Source: Psychrobacter glacincola
GTDB taxonomy: Bacteria > Pseudomonadota > Gammaproteobacteria > Pseudomonadales > Moraxellaceae
Reading direction: 5' to 3'
NCBI GenBank assembly: GCA_001411745.2
Contig: LIQB01000010.1
Coordinates: 79,087-143,086, forward strand
Length of the DNA: 64,000 bases
The notes below the pieces were generated by a model. The model was not told the DNA's origin. It made no database searches and saw only the letters and a program-made list of their open reading frames with translations. Of this stretch, positions 45,802 to 56,937 are shown one piece after another (the first letter of the stretch is position 1; each line of letters starts with the position of its first letter). The position numbers and the translations under genes were made by a program.

Positions 45802-46602
45802 TTATTTTACTTTTGATTCACGGATGAGCTTATATAGTTTTGGTGGCGATAGGCGGTTGACTGTGGTCGCCAGTTTTTCTTTAGTGCCTGCCACGATGAT
45901 ATATTCTTCACCCTTAATCAGGGCTTTGACAACTTGTTTAGCAAAGGTAGCTGTGGTTAATCCTTTGTTGGTTGCCTCGTCCATCGTTCCTTGCGCGCTA
46001 CCATCACCAGTCAAGGCGTTAATAGAAATACTGGTCTGAATAAATCCTGGAAATATCGTCGCCACCTCTATGCCTTGTTCATGCAGTTCCGCACGCAGAC
46101 TGTTTGCCCACATATGAAGTGCGGCTTTGGCTGCTCCATAAGCGCCGCGATATTGTGTGCCTAATAAACCTGCAACACTTGATACCATGATAATTTTGCC
46201 GCCACCTTGTGTGACCATATCTGGCAATACTAGTCTGGTCAGACGTGTCTGCGCAAAATAATCTATCTCCATAATTTGGCGCTCAACTTCTTCAGTGGTT
46301 TCCATAATAAGCGAGCGTTGACTGATGCCAGCATTATTAATAAGCCAATCAATTTGTCCGGCTTGAGCTTTAGCTGTCTTATACGCGTCTTTTGCTTGTT
46401 TGGCATCGGTGATATCAAAAGGGATGATGAAATGGTTTTTGCTATTTTTACAGCGGCTTTTGACTGCTACTAATTTTGCCTCATCACGCCCACTTAAAAT
46501 AATGGTGGCACCACGTTTGGCAAAAGCGATAGACAATGCTGCGCCGATACCACTAGAAGCACCAGTAATCCAAATGGTCAAATCTTTAATGTTGGTTTTC
46601 AT
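45802..46602 (-). CDS. Short-chain dehydrogenase/reductase
   Basis: About 266 aa classical SDR. Cofactor motif TGASSGIG (residues 14-21), NNAG near 88, catalytic YGAAK, and SSVAG strand. No signal; soluble. Substrate unknown; it sits between nqrF and apbE, so it interrupts the flavinylation module, and a terminator separates it from nqrF. Confidence 0.82.
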   Translation of the reverse strand: MKTNIKDLTIWITGASSGIGAALSIAFAKRGATIILSGRDEAKLVAVKSRCKNSKNHFIIPFDITDAKQAKDAYKTAKAQAGQIDWLINNAGISQRSLIMETTEEVERQIMEIDYFAQTRLTRLVLPDMVTQGGGKIIMVSSVAGLLGTQYRGAYGAAKAALHMWANSLRAELHEQGIEVATIFPGFIQTSISINALTGDGSAQGTMDEATNKGLTTATFAKQVVKALIKGEEYIIVAGTKEKLATTVNRLSPPKLYKLIRESKVK

Positions 46603-46710
46603 AAGAATCCTTTCTTAAGGCAATAAATAATTGATCATATAGTAGAGGGCAGGCGGTCTGCCATTTAGATTTGTAGGCTTATTATGCAAGAGTTGCATTT
46701 AGTCAAAGCC

Positions 46711-46741
46711 AAAAAAAGAGCCTCAATTGAGACTCTTTTTA
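46711..46741 (-). terminator. Terminator after nqrF
   Basis: AAAAAGAG-C-CTCAATTGAG-A-CTCTTTTT: stem with one C/A mismatch; A and T tracts on both sides. It lies between nqrF and the SDR gene, both reading left, so it ends only one of them: the SDR gene starts at 46602, downstream of it. Confidence 0.55.
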
Positions 46742-46791
46742 TTTATTACTTTAGAATACTTTTTTACGTAACCATTTGCTTAGTTACTCAC

Positions 46792-48027
46792 TTAACCACC
46801 AAAATCATCAAGCATGATGTTTTCATCTTCCACGCCCAAGCTGTGTAGCATGTCGATGACCGCCGCATTCATCATCGGTGGCCCACACATGTAGTATTCA
46901 CAGTCTTCTGGGTTTGGATGGTCTTTCAGATAATTTTCAAGTAGCACGTTATGGATAAAGCCGGTTGGACCTTCCCAATTGTCTTCTGGTAATGGATCAG
47001 ACAAAGCCACATGCCACTCAAAGTTATCAAACTCTTCTGCTAGTTGATCATAATCTTCAACATAGAACATCTCACGAATAGAGCGTGCACCATACCAAAA
47101 GCTGATTTTACGCTTAGTATGTAAGCGTTTAAGCTGATCGAAGATGTGCGAGCGCATTGGTGCCATACCAGCACCACCACCAACGAAAATCATTTCAGCG
47201 TCAGTCTCTTTGGCAAAGAATTCACCATAAGGACCTGAAACCGTAACTTTATCGCCAGGTACTAGGCTAAATACCCATGAGGACATTTTGCCTGGTGGAA
47301 TACCGTCAGGACCGCGTGGCGGTGGACTAGCGATACGAATATTAAACTTAATAAGGCCTTTTTCTTCAGGGTAGTTGGCCATCGAGTAAGCACGAATAAC
47401 TGGCTCATCAACTTTTGAGACATAGTTGAAGATACCGAATTTTTCCCAATCTTCGCGGTATTCTTCGTCAATGATAAAGTCTTTATAATGCACTTCATGC
47501 GGTGGCGCCTCTAACTGCACATAACCACCAGCACGGAAGTTCACTTCTTCGCCATCTGGAATTTTAAGGACCAGCTCTTTAATAAAGGTAGCAACGTTAT
47601 CATTAGAGAGAACTTCACATTCCCACTTTTGCACATCAAAAAACTCAGGGTCAATCTCGATTTTCATGTCTTGCTTAACGGCTACCTGACAAGCCAAACG
47701 CATGTGATTGCGAATTTCGCCTTGAGTAAAATAGCCTTCTTCGGTGGGCAAGATAGAGCCGCCCCCTTCAATAACGCGGCAACGACACTGCGCACAAGTA
47801 CCACCGCCACCACAGGCTGAAGATAAGAAAATACCTTCGCTTGCAAGGGTTTGTAGTAATTTACCGCCTGCTGGGGTCACGACGTCATTATCGGGATTAT
47901 CATTGATATGGATGGTAACATCGCCTGAACTGACCAGTCTTGAGCGCGCCGCCAAAATAATGGCAACGAGGCCCATGATGATCAAGGTAAACATAGCAAC
48001 GCCACCAATCGCCGTAGCGTAATCCAT
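46792..48027 (-). CDS. nqrF: Na+-NQR subunit F
   Basis: About 411 aa. One N-terminal helix, then a 2Fe-2S domain ([10 protein letters not shown] plus RC), an FAD domain (RAYSMANYP) and an NAD domain ([13 protein letters not shown]). Accepts electrons from NADH. The ferredoxin cysteines are complete. 123 bases after nqrE. Confidence 0.97.
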   Translation of the reverse strand: MDYATAIGGVAMFTLIIMGLVAIILAARSRLVSSGDVTIHINDNPDNDVVTPAGGKLLQTLASEGIFLSSACGGGGTCAQCRCRVIEGGGSILPTEEGYFTQGEIRNHMRLACQVAVKQDMKIEIDPEFFDVQKWECEVLSNDNVATFIKELVLKIPDGEEVNFRAGGYVQLEAPPHEVHYKDFIIDEEYREDWEKFGIFNYVSKVDEPVIRAYSMANYPEEKGLIKFNIRIASPPPRGPDGIPPGKMSSWVFSLVPGDKVTVSGPYGEFFAKETDAEMIFVGGGAGMAPMRSHIFDQLKRLHTKRKISFWYGARSIREMFYVEDYDQLAEEFDNFEWHVALSDPLPEDNWEGPTGFIHNVLLENYLKDHPNPEDCEYYMCGPPMMNAAVIDMLHSLGVEDENIMLDDFGG

Positions 48028-48150
48028 GGTAGGTATCCTTAATCTATGGAGTAGGGGTGCGAAAAGACGTCATTGCGTGTTTCCTGAACCCCTACCGAAT
48101 AAATGAATTAAATAGGTCAAATCGCTAAATAGGCTGTTAAGCTTAGCGGT

Positions 48151-48759
48151 CTAAATTGACATACCGCCGAAAGACATAAAGCCAAGTGACATTAGACCAA
48201 CTGTGATAAAAGTAATACCAAGACCACGCAGCGGTGCTGGAATGTCTGAGTATTTTAACTTTTCACGGATACCGGCCAATGCGGTAATCGCCAATGCCCA
48301 ACCGAAGCCTGCGCCCACACCATATACGACAGATTCGCCGAAATTATAGTCACGCTCCACCATAAACAGTACACCACCTAAGATGGCACAGTTTACAGTG
48401 ATGAGTGGCAAGAACACCCCAAGGGCGTTATACAGACTAGGGACGAACTTATCGAGGAACATCTCTAGAATCTGTACGGTCGCAGCAATCAAGCCGATAT
48501 AACTGAGCAAGCCCAAAAAGCTTAAATCGATATCAGGGAAACCTGCCCATGCCAGCGCACCATCTTTTAGAATGAACTGAAAGAGTAAGTTGTTTAGCGG
48601 TACGGTAATCGCCATCACGACGACTACGGCAACACCCAGACCAATAGCGGTTGAAACCTTCTTTGATACGGCCAAGAAAGTACACATACCTAAGAAATAG
48701 GCCAGCGCCATATTCTCAATAAAGACTGAGGTTATAAATAAACTAACATAATGTCCCAT
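48151..48759 (-). CDS. nqrE: Na+-NQR subunit E
   Basis: About 202 aa integral membrane subunit with six helices; pairs with NqrD to hold the membrane Fe-S centre. Conserved start MGHYVSLFI and the GMCTFLAVS segment. One-base overlap with nqrD (TAATG). Confidence 0.97.
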   Translation of the reverse strand: MGHYVSLFITSVFIENMALAYFLGMCTFLAVSKKVSTAIGLGVAVVVVMAITVPLNNLLFQFILKDGALAWAGFPDIDLSFLGLLSYIGLIAATVQILEMFLDKFVPSLYNALGVFLPLITVNCAILGGVLFMVERDYNFGESVVYGVGAGFGWALAITALAGIREKLKYSDIPAPLRGLGITFITVGLMSLGFMSFGGMSI

Positions 48760-49430
48760 TAGTGACCGCCTCCATGTGCCATGCCTTTAGACTGCGGCTT
48801 CATTACAAATTCAGCATCTTCAACCTGCTCTGGTTTCCAGATACGGATAATGGCAATGAACAAACCAATAATAAAGAATGCTGACGGTGGCAACAGTAAT
48901 AGACCGTTCGGAATATACCAACCGCCATCAGTGACAGGCTGTAGGATGGTGATACCAAACCACGTACCTGAGCCAAGTAGCTCACGGATAGTCGCAACAA
49001 ACAGCAAAACCGCAGAATAGCCAAGACCATTACCAATACCATCTAAAAAGCTTGGCACTGGTGGATTGCTCATGGCAAATGCTTCGGCACGACCCATCAC
49101 GATACAGTTGGTGATAATCAAACCAACGAAGACCGACAGGCCTTTACTCACATCATAAGCAACGGCTTTTAGCACCTGATCCACTAAAATAACCAAGGAA
49201 GCAATAATAGTCATCTGTACGATAATACGAATGCTTGAAGGGATTTGCTTACGAATGATCGAGATAAAGAAGCTTGAAAATGCCGTGACTAAGGTCAACG
49301 CCACACACATTACCATGGCATTGGCCATGCTGGTGGTGACAGCCAGCGCCGAACAGATACCAAGGATCTGTAGGGCAATGGGGTTATTATCAAAAATAGG
49401 CGAGGTTAAAATACTTTTAGTGTCAGCCAT
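48759..49430 (-). CDS. nqrD: Na+-NQR subunit D
   Basis: About 223 aa, six membrane helices, homologous to NqrE/RnfA-RnfE. Conserved [13 protein letters not shown] and the [14 protein letters not shown] motif with the Fe-S cysteine positions. One base after the nqrC stop. Confidence 0.97.
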   Translation of the reverse strand: MADTKSILTSPIFDNNPIALQILGICSALAVTTSMANAMVMCVALTLVTAFSSFFISIIRKQIPSSIRIIVQMTIIASLVILVDQVLKAVAYDVSKGLSVFVGLIITNCIVMGRAEAFAMSNPPVPSFLDGIGNGLGYSAVLLFVATIRELLGSGTWFGITILQPVTDGGWYIPNGLLLLPPSAFFIIGLFIAIIRIWKPEQVEDAEFVMKPQSKGMAHGGGH

Positions 49431-49431
49431 G

Positions 49432-50337
49432 TTATGCCTCCTTGCCGTTTGCTACTGGTCGCTTGGCTGCCAGTTCGGTTTCAGGTTGAGCGCTCAGCGT
49501 TGATTGCGTAGCTTGTGTATCTGCCGCATTATCAATTGCTTGACCACTCTCTTTACGTAGCGTATCTAAATAAGGCTTATAACCTTGCTCACCCAACCAA
49601 AACTGAATCATGTTACTGACACCGCGACCGGTCAAGGTTGCACCACTGATACCATCGACCCAGTTCTCTTTCGGTGTACCCGCTTTGGTCACACCAGTGG
49701 CAACATTACCATTTTCGTCATATGAGTGGATACCGCTCCACTTCGCACGCCACTCTGGCTCTTCGATACGAGCACCCAGACCTGGGGTTTCTTTATGCTC
49801 ATAAAAGCTGATGCCTTTAATGGTATTCATATCGCTTTCGAGGGTTAAGAAACCATAGATAGTGCCCCATAGTCCATAGCCTTGAATCGGCAAAACAACC
49901 ATTTCAGGTTTGCCTGCGTCATCTTTTTTAACATAGACTTTGGCATATTTGGGTTTACGACCAATACCAGCAGGGTCGTTGTTGCCTAAATCTTCACTCA
50001 GTGCTTTATTCTTAGTCGCTTGGCTTGCGTCATAAGCATTACGATCAGGGATGCCAGCGGCTTTTAGCGCTTCATCATCAACGTAGCTGCCTTTACTTAA
50101 GTCAATAATTTCGACATCGAAATCTTTAAAACGTTCAGCAACATCATCTGCTGTATCAGACTCGGCATCGTACATGCCAGCGGCAACCAAGATGTTTTTG
50201 TTACGGTCTAAGCGTGCGTTTTCAATTTGAGCAGGTTTTAGACCAACCGCTACTGCTGAAACTAAGACGGAACACACCAAGCATAGCGTCAATGCCACAC
50301 TGATGGTTTTCGCATTATTACTTTTGGGCTTGGACAT
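49432..50337 (-). CDS. nqrC: Na+-NQR subunit C
   Basis: About 301 aa. One membrane helix, then a periplasmic domain with the flavinylation motif SGATLT; FMN is linked to its threonine by ApbE. Starts 20 bases inside the end of nqrB, so strongly coupled. The C-terminal tail ([13 protein letters not shown]) is longer than in Vibrio. Confidence 0.97.
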   Translation of the reverse strand: MSKPKSNNAKTISVALTLCLVCSVLVSAVAVGLKPAQIENARLDRNKNILVAAGMYDAESDTADDVAERFKDFDVEIIDLSKGSYVDDEALKAAGIPDRNAYDASQATKNKALSEDLGNNDPAGIGRKPKYAKVYVKKDDAGKPEMVVLPIQGYGLWGTIYGFLTLESDMNTIKGISFYEHKETPGLGARIEEPEWRAKWSGIHSYDENGNVATGVTKAGTPKENWVDGISGATLTGRGVSNMIQFWLGEQGYKPYLDTLRKESGQAIDNAADTQATQSTLSAQPETELAAKRPVANGKEA

Positions 50338-51553
50338 AACGAACCCTCCGAGCTGTTTGGCGTTTGATGTTTGCTTGGGTCACAAAGTAATCAAACAATG
50401 GAGCAAATAAGTTGGCGAATAAAATGGCCAGCATGATGCCTTCTGGGAAAGCTGGGTTCACGACGCGAATCAATACCGTCATAAAACCAATCAAGATACC
50501 ATAAGCCCAGCGGCCTTTATTGGTATGCGCAGCTGATACAGGATCGGTTGCCATAAATACGGCACCAAAGGCGAAGCCACCGATAACTAAGTGCCAATAA
50601 AACGGCAGGTTCATCATCATATTGTCTTCAGAACCAATCATATTAAAGACAAGAGAAGTAGCAATCAGACCTACCACACAACCTGCCATAATACGCCATG
50701 AAGCAATACGCGTCCAAAGTAGAACGACGGCACCCATTAGGATAGCCAGTGTTGATACTTCACCGATACTGCCTTGCATATTACCTAAGAACGCATCACC
50801 CCAAGTAATGGCATTACCGTAGACGTCGACGAAGTCTTGAGGGACTACGCCTAACGCGGCAAGACCAAGTGGCGTCGCACCAGAGAAACCATCGACCGCC
50901 GTCCATACTGAGTCACCAGACATATAAGCAGGGTAAGCAAAGTATAAGAATGCGCGACCCGATAGGGCAGGGTTCAGGAAGTTTTTACCCGTACCACCGA
51001 ACACTTCTTTTGCGACTACCACACCAAAGATAATACCGAGGGCAACTTGCCATAAAGGAATGTCTGGTGGTAAACAAAGCGCAAACAGCACTGAGGTCAC
51101 AAAGAAACCTTCGTTGACTTCATGGCCACGTACCACGGCAAAGATAATCTCACAGAGAATACCGACCGCAAAGGTGACGATATAAATCGGTAAAAATTGC
51201 ATCGCCCCGTAAACGAAGCTTGCCCAGATACTGTCTGGGTTATAGCCTGCCATACTGGTGATAACGGTACGCCAGCCTTCAGGCTGCAAACCAAGGGTTG
51301 CAATCGCCGTTAGTGCTTGATGACCAATGTTGTACATACCCCAAAACATGGCTGGGAAAGTACATAACCATACGGTAATCATAATACGCTTTAGGTCGAT
51401 ACCGTCGCGTACGTGTGATGCTGAGTATGTGGTTGAGCTTGGTTGACGCAAAAACGTATCAAACATCTCAAAGATAGCATAGTATTTTTCGTGTTTGCCA
51501 CCCTTGGTGAAAGACGGCTCCATACGATCGAACATATTGTGTAAAAATTTCAT
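50318..51553 (-). CDS. nqrB: Na+-NQR subunit B
   Basis: About 411 aa, ten helices; carries covalent FMN at the threonine in [10 protein letters not shown] and the riboflavin and quinone sites. Conserved [16 protein letters not shown]. Five bases after nqrA. Confidence 0.97.
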   Translation of the reverse strand: MKFLHNMFDRMEPSFTKGGKHEKYYAIFEMFDTFLRQPSSTTYSASHVRDGIDLKRIMITVWLCTFPAMFWGMYNIGHQALTAIATLGLQPEGWRTVITSMAGYNPDSIWASFVYGAMQFLPIYIVTFAVGILCEIIFAVVRGHEVNEGFFVTSVLFALCLPPDIPLWQVALGIIFGVVVAKEVFGGTGKNFLNPALSGRAFLYFAYPAYMSGDSVWTAVDGFSGATPLGLAALGVVPQDFVDVYGNAITWGDAFLGNMQGSIGEVSTLAILMGAVVLLWTRIASWRIMAGCVVGLIATSLVFNMIGSEDNMMMNLPFYWHLVIGGFAFGAVFMATDPVSAAHTNKGRWAYGILIGFMTVLIRVVNPAFPEGIMLAILFANLFAPLFDYFVTQANIKRQTARRVRYVQAQK

Positions 51554-51558
51554 CGTGG

Positions 51559-52911
51559 TTAGCCCTCCAGCTCAATGCGCGTCAAGTTATCACGCAAAAT
51601 ATCACCGAATTCATATTTGCCAGGAGATACGAAGGTGCATAATGCTAAATCTTCTTCGTCCAATTCGAGCACGCCCAAATCTACGGCGCTAATCATGTCT
51701 TCGACAATTAATGCACGTAGTAACTGTGTAGGCAGATAATCTTGCGGCATGACCTCTTCATAAACCCCGATAGGTACCATCGCTCGCGGTGAACCATTAC
51801 TCGTGGTCGTAAAGTTATATTTCTTATTACCAAAAAACTTAGAAATATAAATAGGCAGCTTAGAGAAGCGGTTGGTGCCGACACTTAGGAAATGGAACGC
51901 TGGACGTTCACGCCCTTCAGGCAGCACACTGATTTGGTTATGAAAGCGACCAAGATAAGCCGTATTGCCAAACACTTTGCGACCTGACAATACCGAACCA
52001 GAAATAATACGGTTTTCGCCATCCGCCAGCTGTCCTTTGGTCAGAGCAGCGATATCAGCACCGCGCTCAGTAGCCACCAAACGTGGCTTGGTGACCGCAG
52101 GACCTGCCAAACTAATGATACGGCGCGTATATAAGCGACCGCTGGTGAATAGCTTACCAATCGCAATCACGTCTTGGTAGCCAATCGTCCATACGGTCAC
52201 GCCGCGCATGATTGGGTGCAAAAAGTGAATGTGCGTGCCAGCCAGACCAGCAGGATGCTTACCAGCAAAGCTATGATACTCAGTGACATTATTAGCCGCC
52301 GTTTTGGCAACTGGCGTCAACTGGGCATCACCATGATGGCAAACAAAGGTTTTGGGGCTGAGCGTCGATAAGACAGCAAGTCCGTCATTGAACGCTTGCA
52401 ACTGATCGCTAATCAGCAGCATTGGGTCAAATGCTAATGGATTGGTATCCATAGCGGTGACAAAAATAGCATGAGGACGGGCACCGATTTCTGGCGCACG
52501 GCTATAAGGGCGCGTGCGAAACGCGGTCCATTCGCCAGAGGCAAGCAGTTGGGTTTCAACAACTTCAGCGTCTAGGTCAGCAAGTTGCTGGGAGTCATAG
52601 CGCTCGAAGTCTACTTCTTCACCGTTTGGGTCGACCGCAATCACAAGGCTCTCAAACACACGTCGCTCACCGCGTTTAATCGCGACGACTTTACCAGCAG
52701 CAGGGGCAGTATAGATAACGCCAACTCGTTTTTTGTCTTCAAAAACGGGCTGACCCTTTGCTACGATATCGCCTTCTTTGACATTCATCGTGGGCTTCAT
52801 GCCCACATAATCATAGCCAATAACGGCGACATGTGTCGGTTGGTGCTCAGATATCTCGCGGGATGATTCACCGGTGATGGGCAAATCCAAACCTTTTTTG
52901 ATGGTAATCAT
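51559..52911 (-). CDS. nqrA: Na+-NQR subunit A
   Basis: About 450 aa peripheral cytoplasmic subunit. N-terminus [12 protein letters not shown] and later VCHHGDAQL are typical. First gene of the nqr operon; no strong ribosome site or promoter is visible just upstream. Confidence 0.97.
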   Translation of the reverse strand: MITIKKGLDLPITGESSREISEHQPTHVAVIGYDYVGMKPTMNVKEGDIVAKGQPVFEDKKRVGVIYTAPAAGKVVAIKRGERRVFESLVIAVDPNGEEVDFERYDSQQLADLDAEVVETQLLASGEWTAFRTRPYSRAPEIGARPHAIFVTAMDTNPLAFDPMLLISDQLQAFNDGLAVLSTLSPKTFVCHHGDAQLTPVAKTAANNVTEYHSFAGKHPAGLAGTHIHFLHPIMRGVTVWTIGYQDVIAIGKLFTSGRLYTRRIISLAGPAVTKPRLVATERGADIAALTKGQLADGENRIISGSVLSGRKVFGNTAYLGRFHNQISVLPEGRERPAFHFLSVGTNRFSKLPIYISKFFGNKKYNFTTTSNGSPRAMVPIGVYEEVMPQDYLPTQLLRALIVEDMISAVDLGVLELDEEDLALCTFVSPGKYEFGDILRDNLTRIELEG

Positions 52912-54019
52912 AAGCGAAAACTTAGTCCATAGTCTAAAACGATACCAGACGTCCTGTTTGGTATATCGGTAGCATGAACATCTGCGTCATTCAATAAAGC
53001 CCCCACGTCTTTCTTCCTATAGTAGGATAGTGACAAAGGATCTCTGAAAATAACGCATGATCATAACTACTAGTAAGAGTATTAACGCTGACCTTAGACT
53101 CCTTAACAACACGTTAATGTCTTATTCGAATGACCAAAGTGGCGACTGGCTACCAAGGTGTATGTTAAAACCATCAAACACAATCGTTCAAGCCTTTAGC
53201 GAAAATGACTGTGTAGACAATAGCTCTATCATACGTTTCATTGAAAATTAAAGCTTGTAACACCAGCGCAATTGACCAACCTTATTGGTTTGGTATCTTG
53301 TTAATAGATACGCAATTAGATAAGAATGCAGCCAAAAGATGATCTATCGAAATAGATGATAAACTGGTTAACAGACAAACTAGCGAAGCCATTATTAAGT
53401 AGATTTCACTCACATCAATAAGCGGCTATACAGCTAGTAATGACTGTTCTAAAATAGTTAGCTAGTGATAGAGATACGATAGAGAATATAAAAAAGAAAG
53501 AGGCGTCATTAGAGTTTAGTGCTGTAGAGTAGACTGTTTAGAGGCCACCAGTTGAAATTTCTAATATAACCCTTCTTAGCAATATGTCAGCCAACATCAA
53601 AAAGATGCATTTAGCTGCTGCTCGACTCATCCTGACCGCTATGCAACACTAAGCCATAAATGACTCAATAAAAAGCGCAGCGCATGGTTACTATCACATA
53701 GAAACAAATAAAAATTTACCTAGGATTATACGCTAAATTGACCTAAAATTGCCAGTCAGTAATTGAATTTATCTAATGTTGCCAGTGATTGAATGTATTA
53801 AAACTTATGGTTATGATTGACCGTTTTTTTATGGTCATTTCTATCTATCGAAGCGGATTTTGGATCTATCATGGATAGCTTTTGATTCGTCTGTGTATTA
53901 AGTCACTTTTGACTGATGTTTTTATGCGTGTTTAGAGGGTGTTGAACGTTCAATACACCCTGATTTTTGAATTTACTTTTCTAAATGTATTTATTGTTGT
54001 GCTTTATAAGGAATGCTAT
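52912..54019. other. Long intergenic region nqrA / hisA
   Basis: About 1.1 kb between divergent genes. Weak open frames exist (for example 53057-53251), but none has a good start or recognisable product. Hairpins lie at 53817-53845 (TGACC/GGTCA), 53872-53887 (CTATC/GATAG then T run) and 53936-53969. It may hold an untranslated RNA or the remains of a lost gene. Confidence 0.5.
53936..53969 (+). terminator. Hairpin before hisA (terminator or attenuator-like)
   Basis: GGGTGT-TGAAC/GTTCA-AT-ACACCC with a T run at 53963-53967, 51 bases before hisA. No plus-strand gene lies upstream, so a leader RNA or an untranslated transcript would be ended here. No run of His codons is visible. Confidence 0.5.
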
Positions 54020-54757
54020 ATGTGTGCTGTGCCTGTCATTATCCCGGCGATTGATTTAAAAGATGGTAAATGTGTCCGCTTAAAACAAGGCCGTATGGAG
54101 GATGATACGGTTTTTTCTGATGATCCAGTGGCCATGGCAGCACGCTGGGTAGAGGAAGGTGCACGTCGACTGCATTTGGTTGATTTGAATGGGGCATTTG
54201 ACGGCGTACCCGTTCATAGACAAGTGGTGAATGACATTACGAAGGCGTATCCGAATCTGCCTATTCAGCTGGGCGGCGGTGTGCGCAATATGAACACCAT
54301 TGAGCAATATATTACGGCTGGTTTGACTTATATCATCATTGGTACAAAAGCGGTCGAAGATCCGGAGTTTGTCGCAGAAGCTTGCCGCGAATTTCCGGGT
54401 CATATCATTGTAGGTATCGATGCTAAAGACGGCATGGTCGCGACTCATGGTTGGGCAAATGTGACGGATACCAAGGCGACCGAGCTTGCAAAGCGCTTTG
54501 CAGATGTCGGCGTATCGTCGATTGTCTACACCGATATCAACCGCGATGGCATGATGCAAGGCGTCAACGTTGAACAAACTGTCAATTTGGCACGTGAAGG
54601 CGGCTTGCCTGTGATTGCTTCAGGCGGCGTGACCAATATGAAAGATATCGAACTGCTGAAACCTTATGGCGATTGTATTGAAGGCATCATTACTGGTCGC
54701 GCAATCTATGAAGGCACGTTAAACTTGGGCGAGGCACAAGTTTATTTGGACAGTTAA
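54020..54757 (+). CDS. hisA: Phosphoribosylformimino-AICAR-phosphate isomerase HisA
   Basis: About 245 aa TIM barrel. Family start [17 protein letters not shown]; catalytic Asp in AIDLKDG and in [11 protein letters not shown]; phosphate loops IASGGVTN and [14 protein letters not shown] at 54020 with AAGGA 7 bases upstream gives the usual length; the open frame begins at 53939 inside a hairpin. Fourth step of histidine synthesis. Separated from hisBH; hisF does not follow. Confidence 0.95.
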   Translation: MCAVPVIIPAIDLKDGKCVRLKQGRMEDDTVFSDDPVAMAARWVEEGARRLHLVDLNGAFDGVPVHRQVVNDITKAYPNLPIQLGGGVRNMNTIEQYITAGLTYIIIGTKAVEDPEFVAEACREFPGHIIVGIDAKDGMVATHGWANVTDTKATELAKRFADVGVSSIVYTDINRDGMMQGVNVEQTVNLAREGGLPVIASGGVTNMKDIELLKPYGDCIEGIITGRAIYEGTLNLGEAQVYLDS

Positions 54758-54820
54758 TGATTATTGAACATTCAGTAAAGAAAGATGAGTACGAAAATCT
54801 ATAAAAAGCAAAGGATGCTT

Positions 54821-56464
54821 ATGAACACTCACTTTGACCGTTCAACGATACGCGATTTTATAAAAGCGTGCGGTCAAATGCTGTTGTTACTAAGCATCCT
54901 TTTTGCCTTTCCAGTGTATGCGGCTGGTGAAGAGGTGACTGGTATCACCACTGCATTGGGGATAGATACAGCAGAAAATCCGGCAGCTGACAAACCTTTA
55001 CTTGATGCGCCATCAGAAGAGGGAGCTTCAGCATCTCCAGTTGTCATACCTGAACCAGCGCCACCGCCCATAATCAGTGGTGAGAGCACCAATAATGCGC
55101 AAATAGAAACCACTCCTACTCCACAAAAAGACAATGACATTCGTCAACGTATTCAGGGTATTTTTTCTGAAATAGAAGGTCTGCAGGCCGTCAATGTCAG
55201 CGTTACGCAAGGTGTTGTCACCTTAACCGGAGAGACGCCGAACGAGAAAAAAGCGCAACAAGCCATCAATTTGACCAACCGTCTGACAGATGTCGTCACT
55301 GTCGAAGATCGAATTGATCGCACGCTTGATGTTCAAGACAATGTCACTACCGTTTATCAAGGCCTTAAAGCACAAGCCAAAAATCTAGTCAAAGCCTTGC
55401 CACTCCTATTGGTCGGCATTGTCCTATTTGCATTGGTGACATGGTTTGGTAGTTGGCTGTCTAATCGCAAAAAAATGTGGCAACGGCTCACGCCCAATCC
55501 GTTTGTCGCCGAATTGCTGTCACAAACCGTTAAAGTCATTTTTATTATTTTCGGTTTGATTCTTGCGCTGAGTTTGATAGGCGCCGAAACCATCTTAGGC
55601 ACTTTGCTTGGCGGTGCAGGCGTTATCGGTATCGCCGTTGGTTTTGCGGTCAAAGACACTATTGAGAATTACATTGCCTCGCTCATGCTCAGTATTCGCC
55701 AACCATTTCGCGCACGTGATCATATTTTAATTAATAATCAAGAGGGGATTGTAGTACGGCTAACCTCACGTGCGACTATTCTGATGACTTTAGATGGCAA
55801 TCAGTTGCGCATTCCCAATGCTGAAGTATTTAAAGCAACGATTTTAAATTACACCAAAAATCCAGAACGTCGATTTACCTTTGAGTTAGGCGTTGATGCC
55901 AACGATGATCCATTAGCGGCTATCAAGGTCGGACTGGATGCGATATATACATTAGCATTCGTTTTAGATGAGCCAAAAGCAGTGGCTGTAATTACCAATG
56001 TTGGCGATTCTAATATCATTTTGGAATTTCAAATTTGGGTGGATCAATCAGACACGGACTTCTCAAAAGCACGCAGTATTGCCATTCGTGAGACCAAGCA
56101 TGCGTTAGAAAATGAAGGCTTCAGCTTGCCTGAACCGATTTATCGTTTGCGTTTTAATAGTAACTTAGAAAAAGCATTTGAGAATATGCAGGCTAACGCT
56201 AACACTGATAGTGCTAAGTCAGACATGACAATTACGCCAATCATGCCCAAAGTGACTGATAAAAACCAGAATGAAGATAATAGCGTTGATGATAAGGACA
56301 AAAAACAAGCAAAGGCTCGTGCCAAATTGATTTTACAAGGTCGTAATGCTGATGAGGTGCTTAACGCCCGTCCCGACGACAAACTCATGGAAAAGGTTGA
56401 ACAGGAAATTGCAGAAAGCTCTGACGAGACTGATTTACTGAATAATAATAGCCCGCAAGAATAA
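54821..56464 (+). CDS. BON-domain MscS-type mechanosensitive channel
   Basis: About 547 aa from ATG 54821 (AAAGGA 6 bases upstream). A signal peptide (1-34), a disordered Pro-rich segment, a BON domain (about 106-172) and an MscS core: helices 190-212, 236-256 and the pore helix GGAGVIGIAVGFAVKDT (264-280), then the beta domain (RIPNAEVFKATILNYTK) and a charged C-terminal tail. Opens under membrane tension. The periplasmic BON domain is an addition to the basic MscS. Confidence 0.88.
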   Translation: MNTHFDRSTIRDFIKACGQMLLLLSILFAFPVYAAGEEVTGITTALGIDTAENPAADKPLLDAPSEEGASASPVVIPEPAPPPIISGESTNNAQIETTPTPQKDNDIRQRIQGIFSEIEGLQAVNVSVTQGVVTLTGETPNEKKAQQAINLTNRLTDVVTVEDRIDRTLDVQDNVTTVYQGLKAQAKNLVKALPLLLVGIVLFALVTWFGSWLSNRKKMWQRLTPNPFVAELLSQTVKVIFIIFGLILALSLIGAETILGTLLGGAGVIGIAVGFAVKDTIENYIASLMLSIRQPFRARDHILINNQEGIVVRLTSRATILMTLDGNQLRIPNAEVFKATILNYTKNPERRFTFELGVDANDDPLAAIKVGLDAIYTLAFVLDEPKAVAVITNVGDSNIILEFQIWVDQSDTDFSKARSIAIRETKHALENEGFSLPEPIYRLRFNSNLEKAFENMQANANTDSAKSDMTITPIMPKVTDKNQNEDNSVDDKDKKQAKARAKLILQGRNADEVLNARPDDKLMEKVEQEIAESSDETDLLNNNSPQE

Positions 56465-56547
56465 TTTGCAAAAACCTGCCAAAAACTAGGCATAAAAAAT
56501 GCAACGAAACGTATATCTGATTATCATTCAAATACGAGACATTTTTT

Positions 56548-56850
56548 ATGCAAATGAAACACTTGATTATATTCGCCCTAGTGGGCATGGTTGCGTTACT
56601 AGGTTTCAACCTCATTAATGGCAATCAACGTGAGAAAGATAGAGAAGTAGTCATAAGTGATGCAGGATCTGAGCAATCTCCCGATACAGTGTTACCAAAT
56701 ACTGATGATGTAGAAAGTGGCTCGGTAGATGTCGCGAGCCAGCCACTTGGCAAACAGCCTAAAGCCATTCTCGATAATGCTACCGCGAAAATAGATCAGG
56801 CGCAGGAAGCAGACAAGGAACGTCTAGACCAGATGAGTAATGCGCAATAA
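56548..56850 (+). CDS. Small anchored or exported protein
   Basis: About 100 aa. Hydrophobic N-terminus (residues 4-22) then an acidic, low-complexity domain ending in a short helix. It could be a signal-anchored periplasmic protein. No family recognised. Confidence 0.55.
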   Translation: MQMKHLIIFALVGMVALLGFNLINGNQREKDREVVISDAGSEQSPDTVLPNTDDVESGSVDVASQPLGKQPKAILDNATAKIDQAQEADKERLDQMSNAQ

Positions 56851-56883
56851 TGATTTAAGTAGTCGTTATAAAATACCACGCAC

Positions 56884-56915
56884 AAAAAAGGCCAACGATG
56901 ACGTTGGCCTTTTTA
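56884..56915. terminator. Bidirectional terminator
   Basis: AAAAAAGGCCAACG, short loop, CGTTGGCCTTTTT, between the small protein and rnr. Confidence 0.87.
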
Positions 56916-56937
56916 TTATTTAAAGTGTTTACTAACA

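Noticed and set aside
53057..53251. 64-codon frame in the nqrA-hisA gap
   Set aside because: No ribosome site, no recognisable pattern; not reported as a gene.
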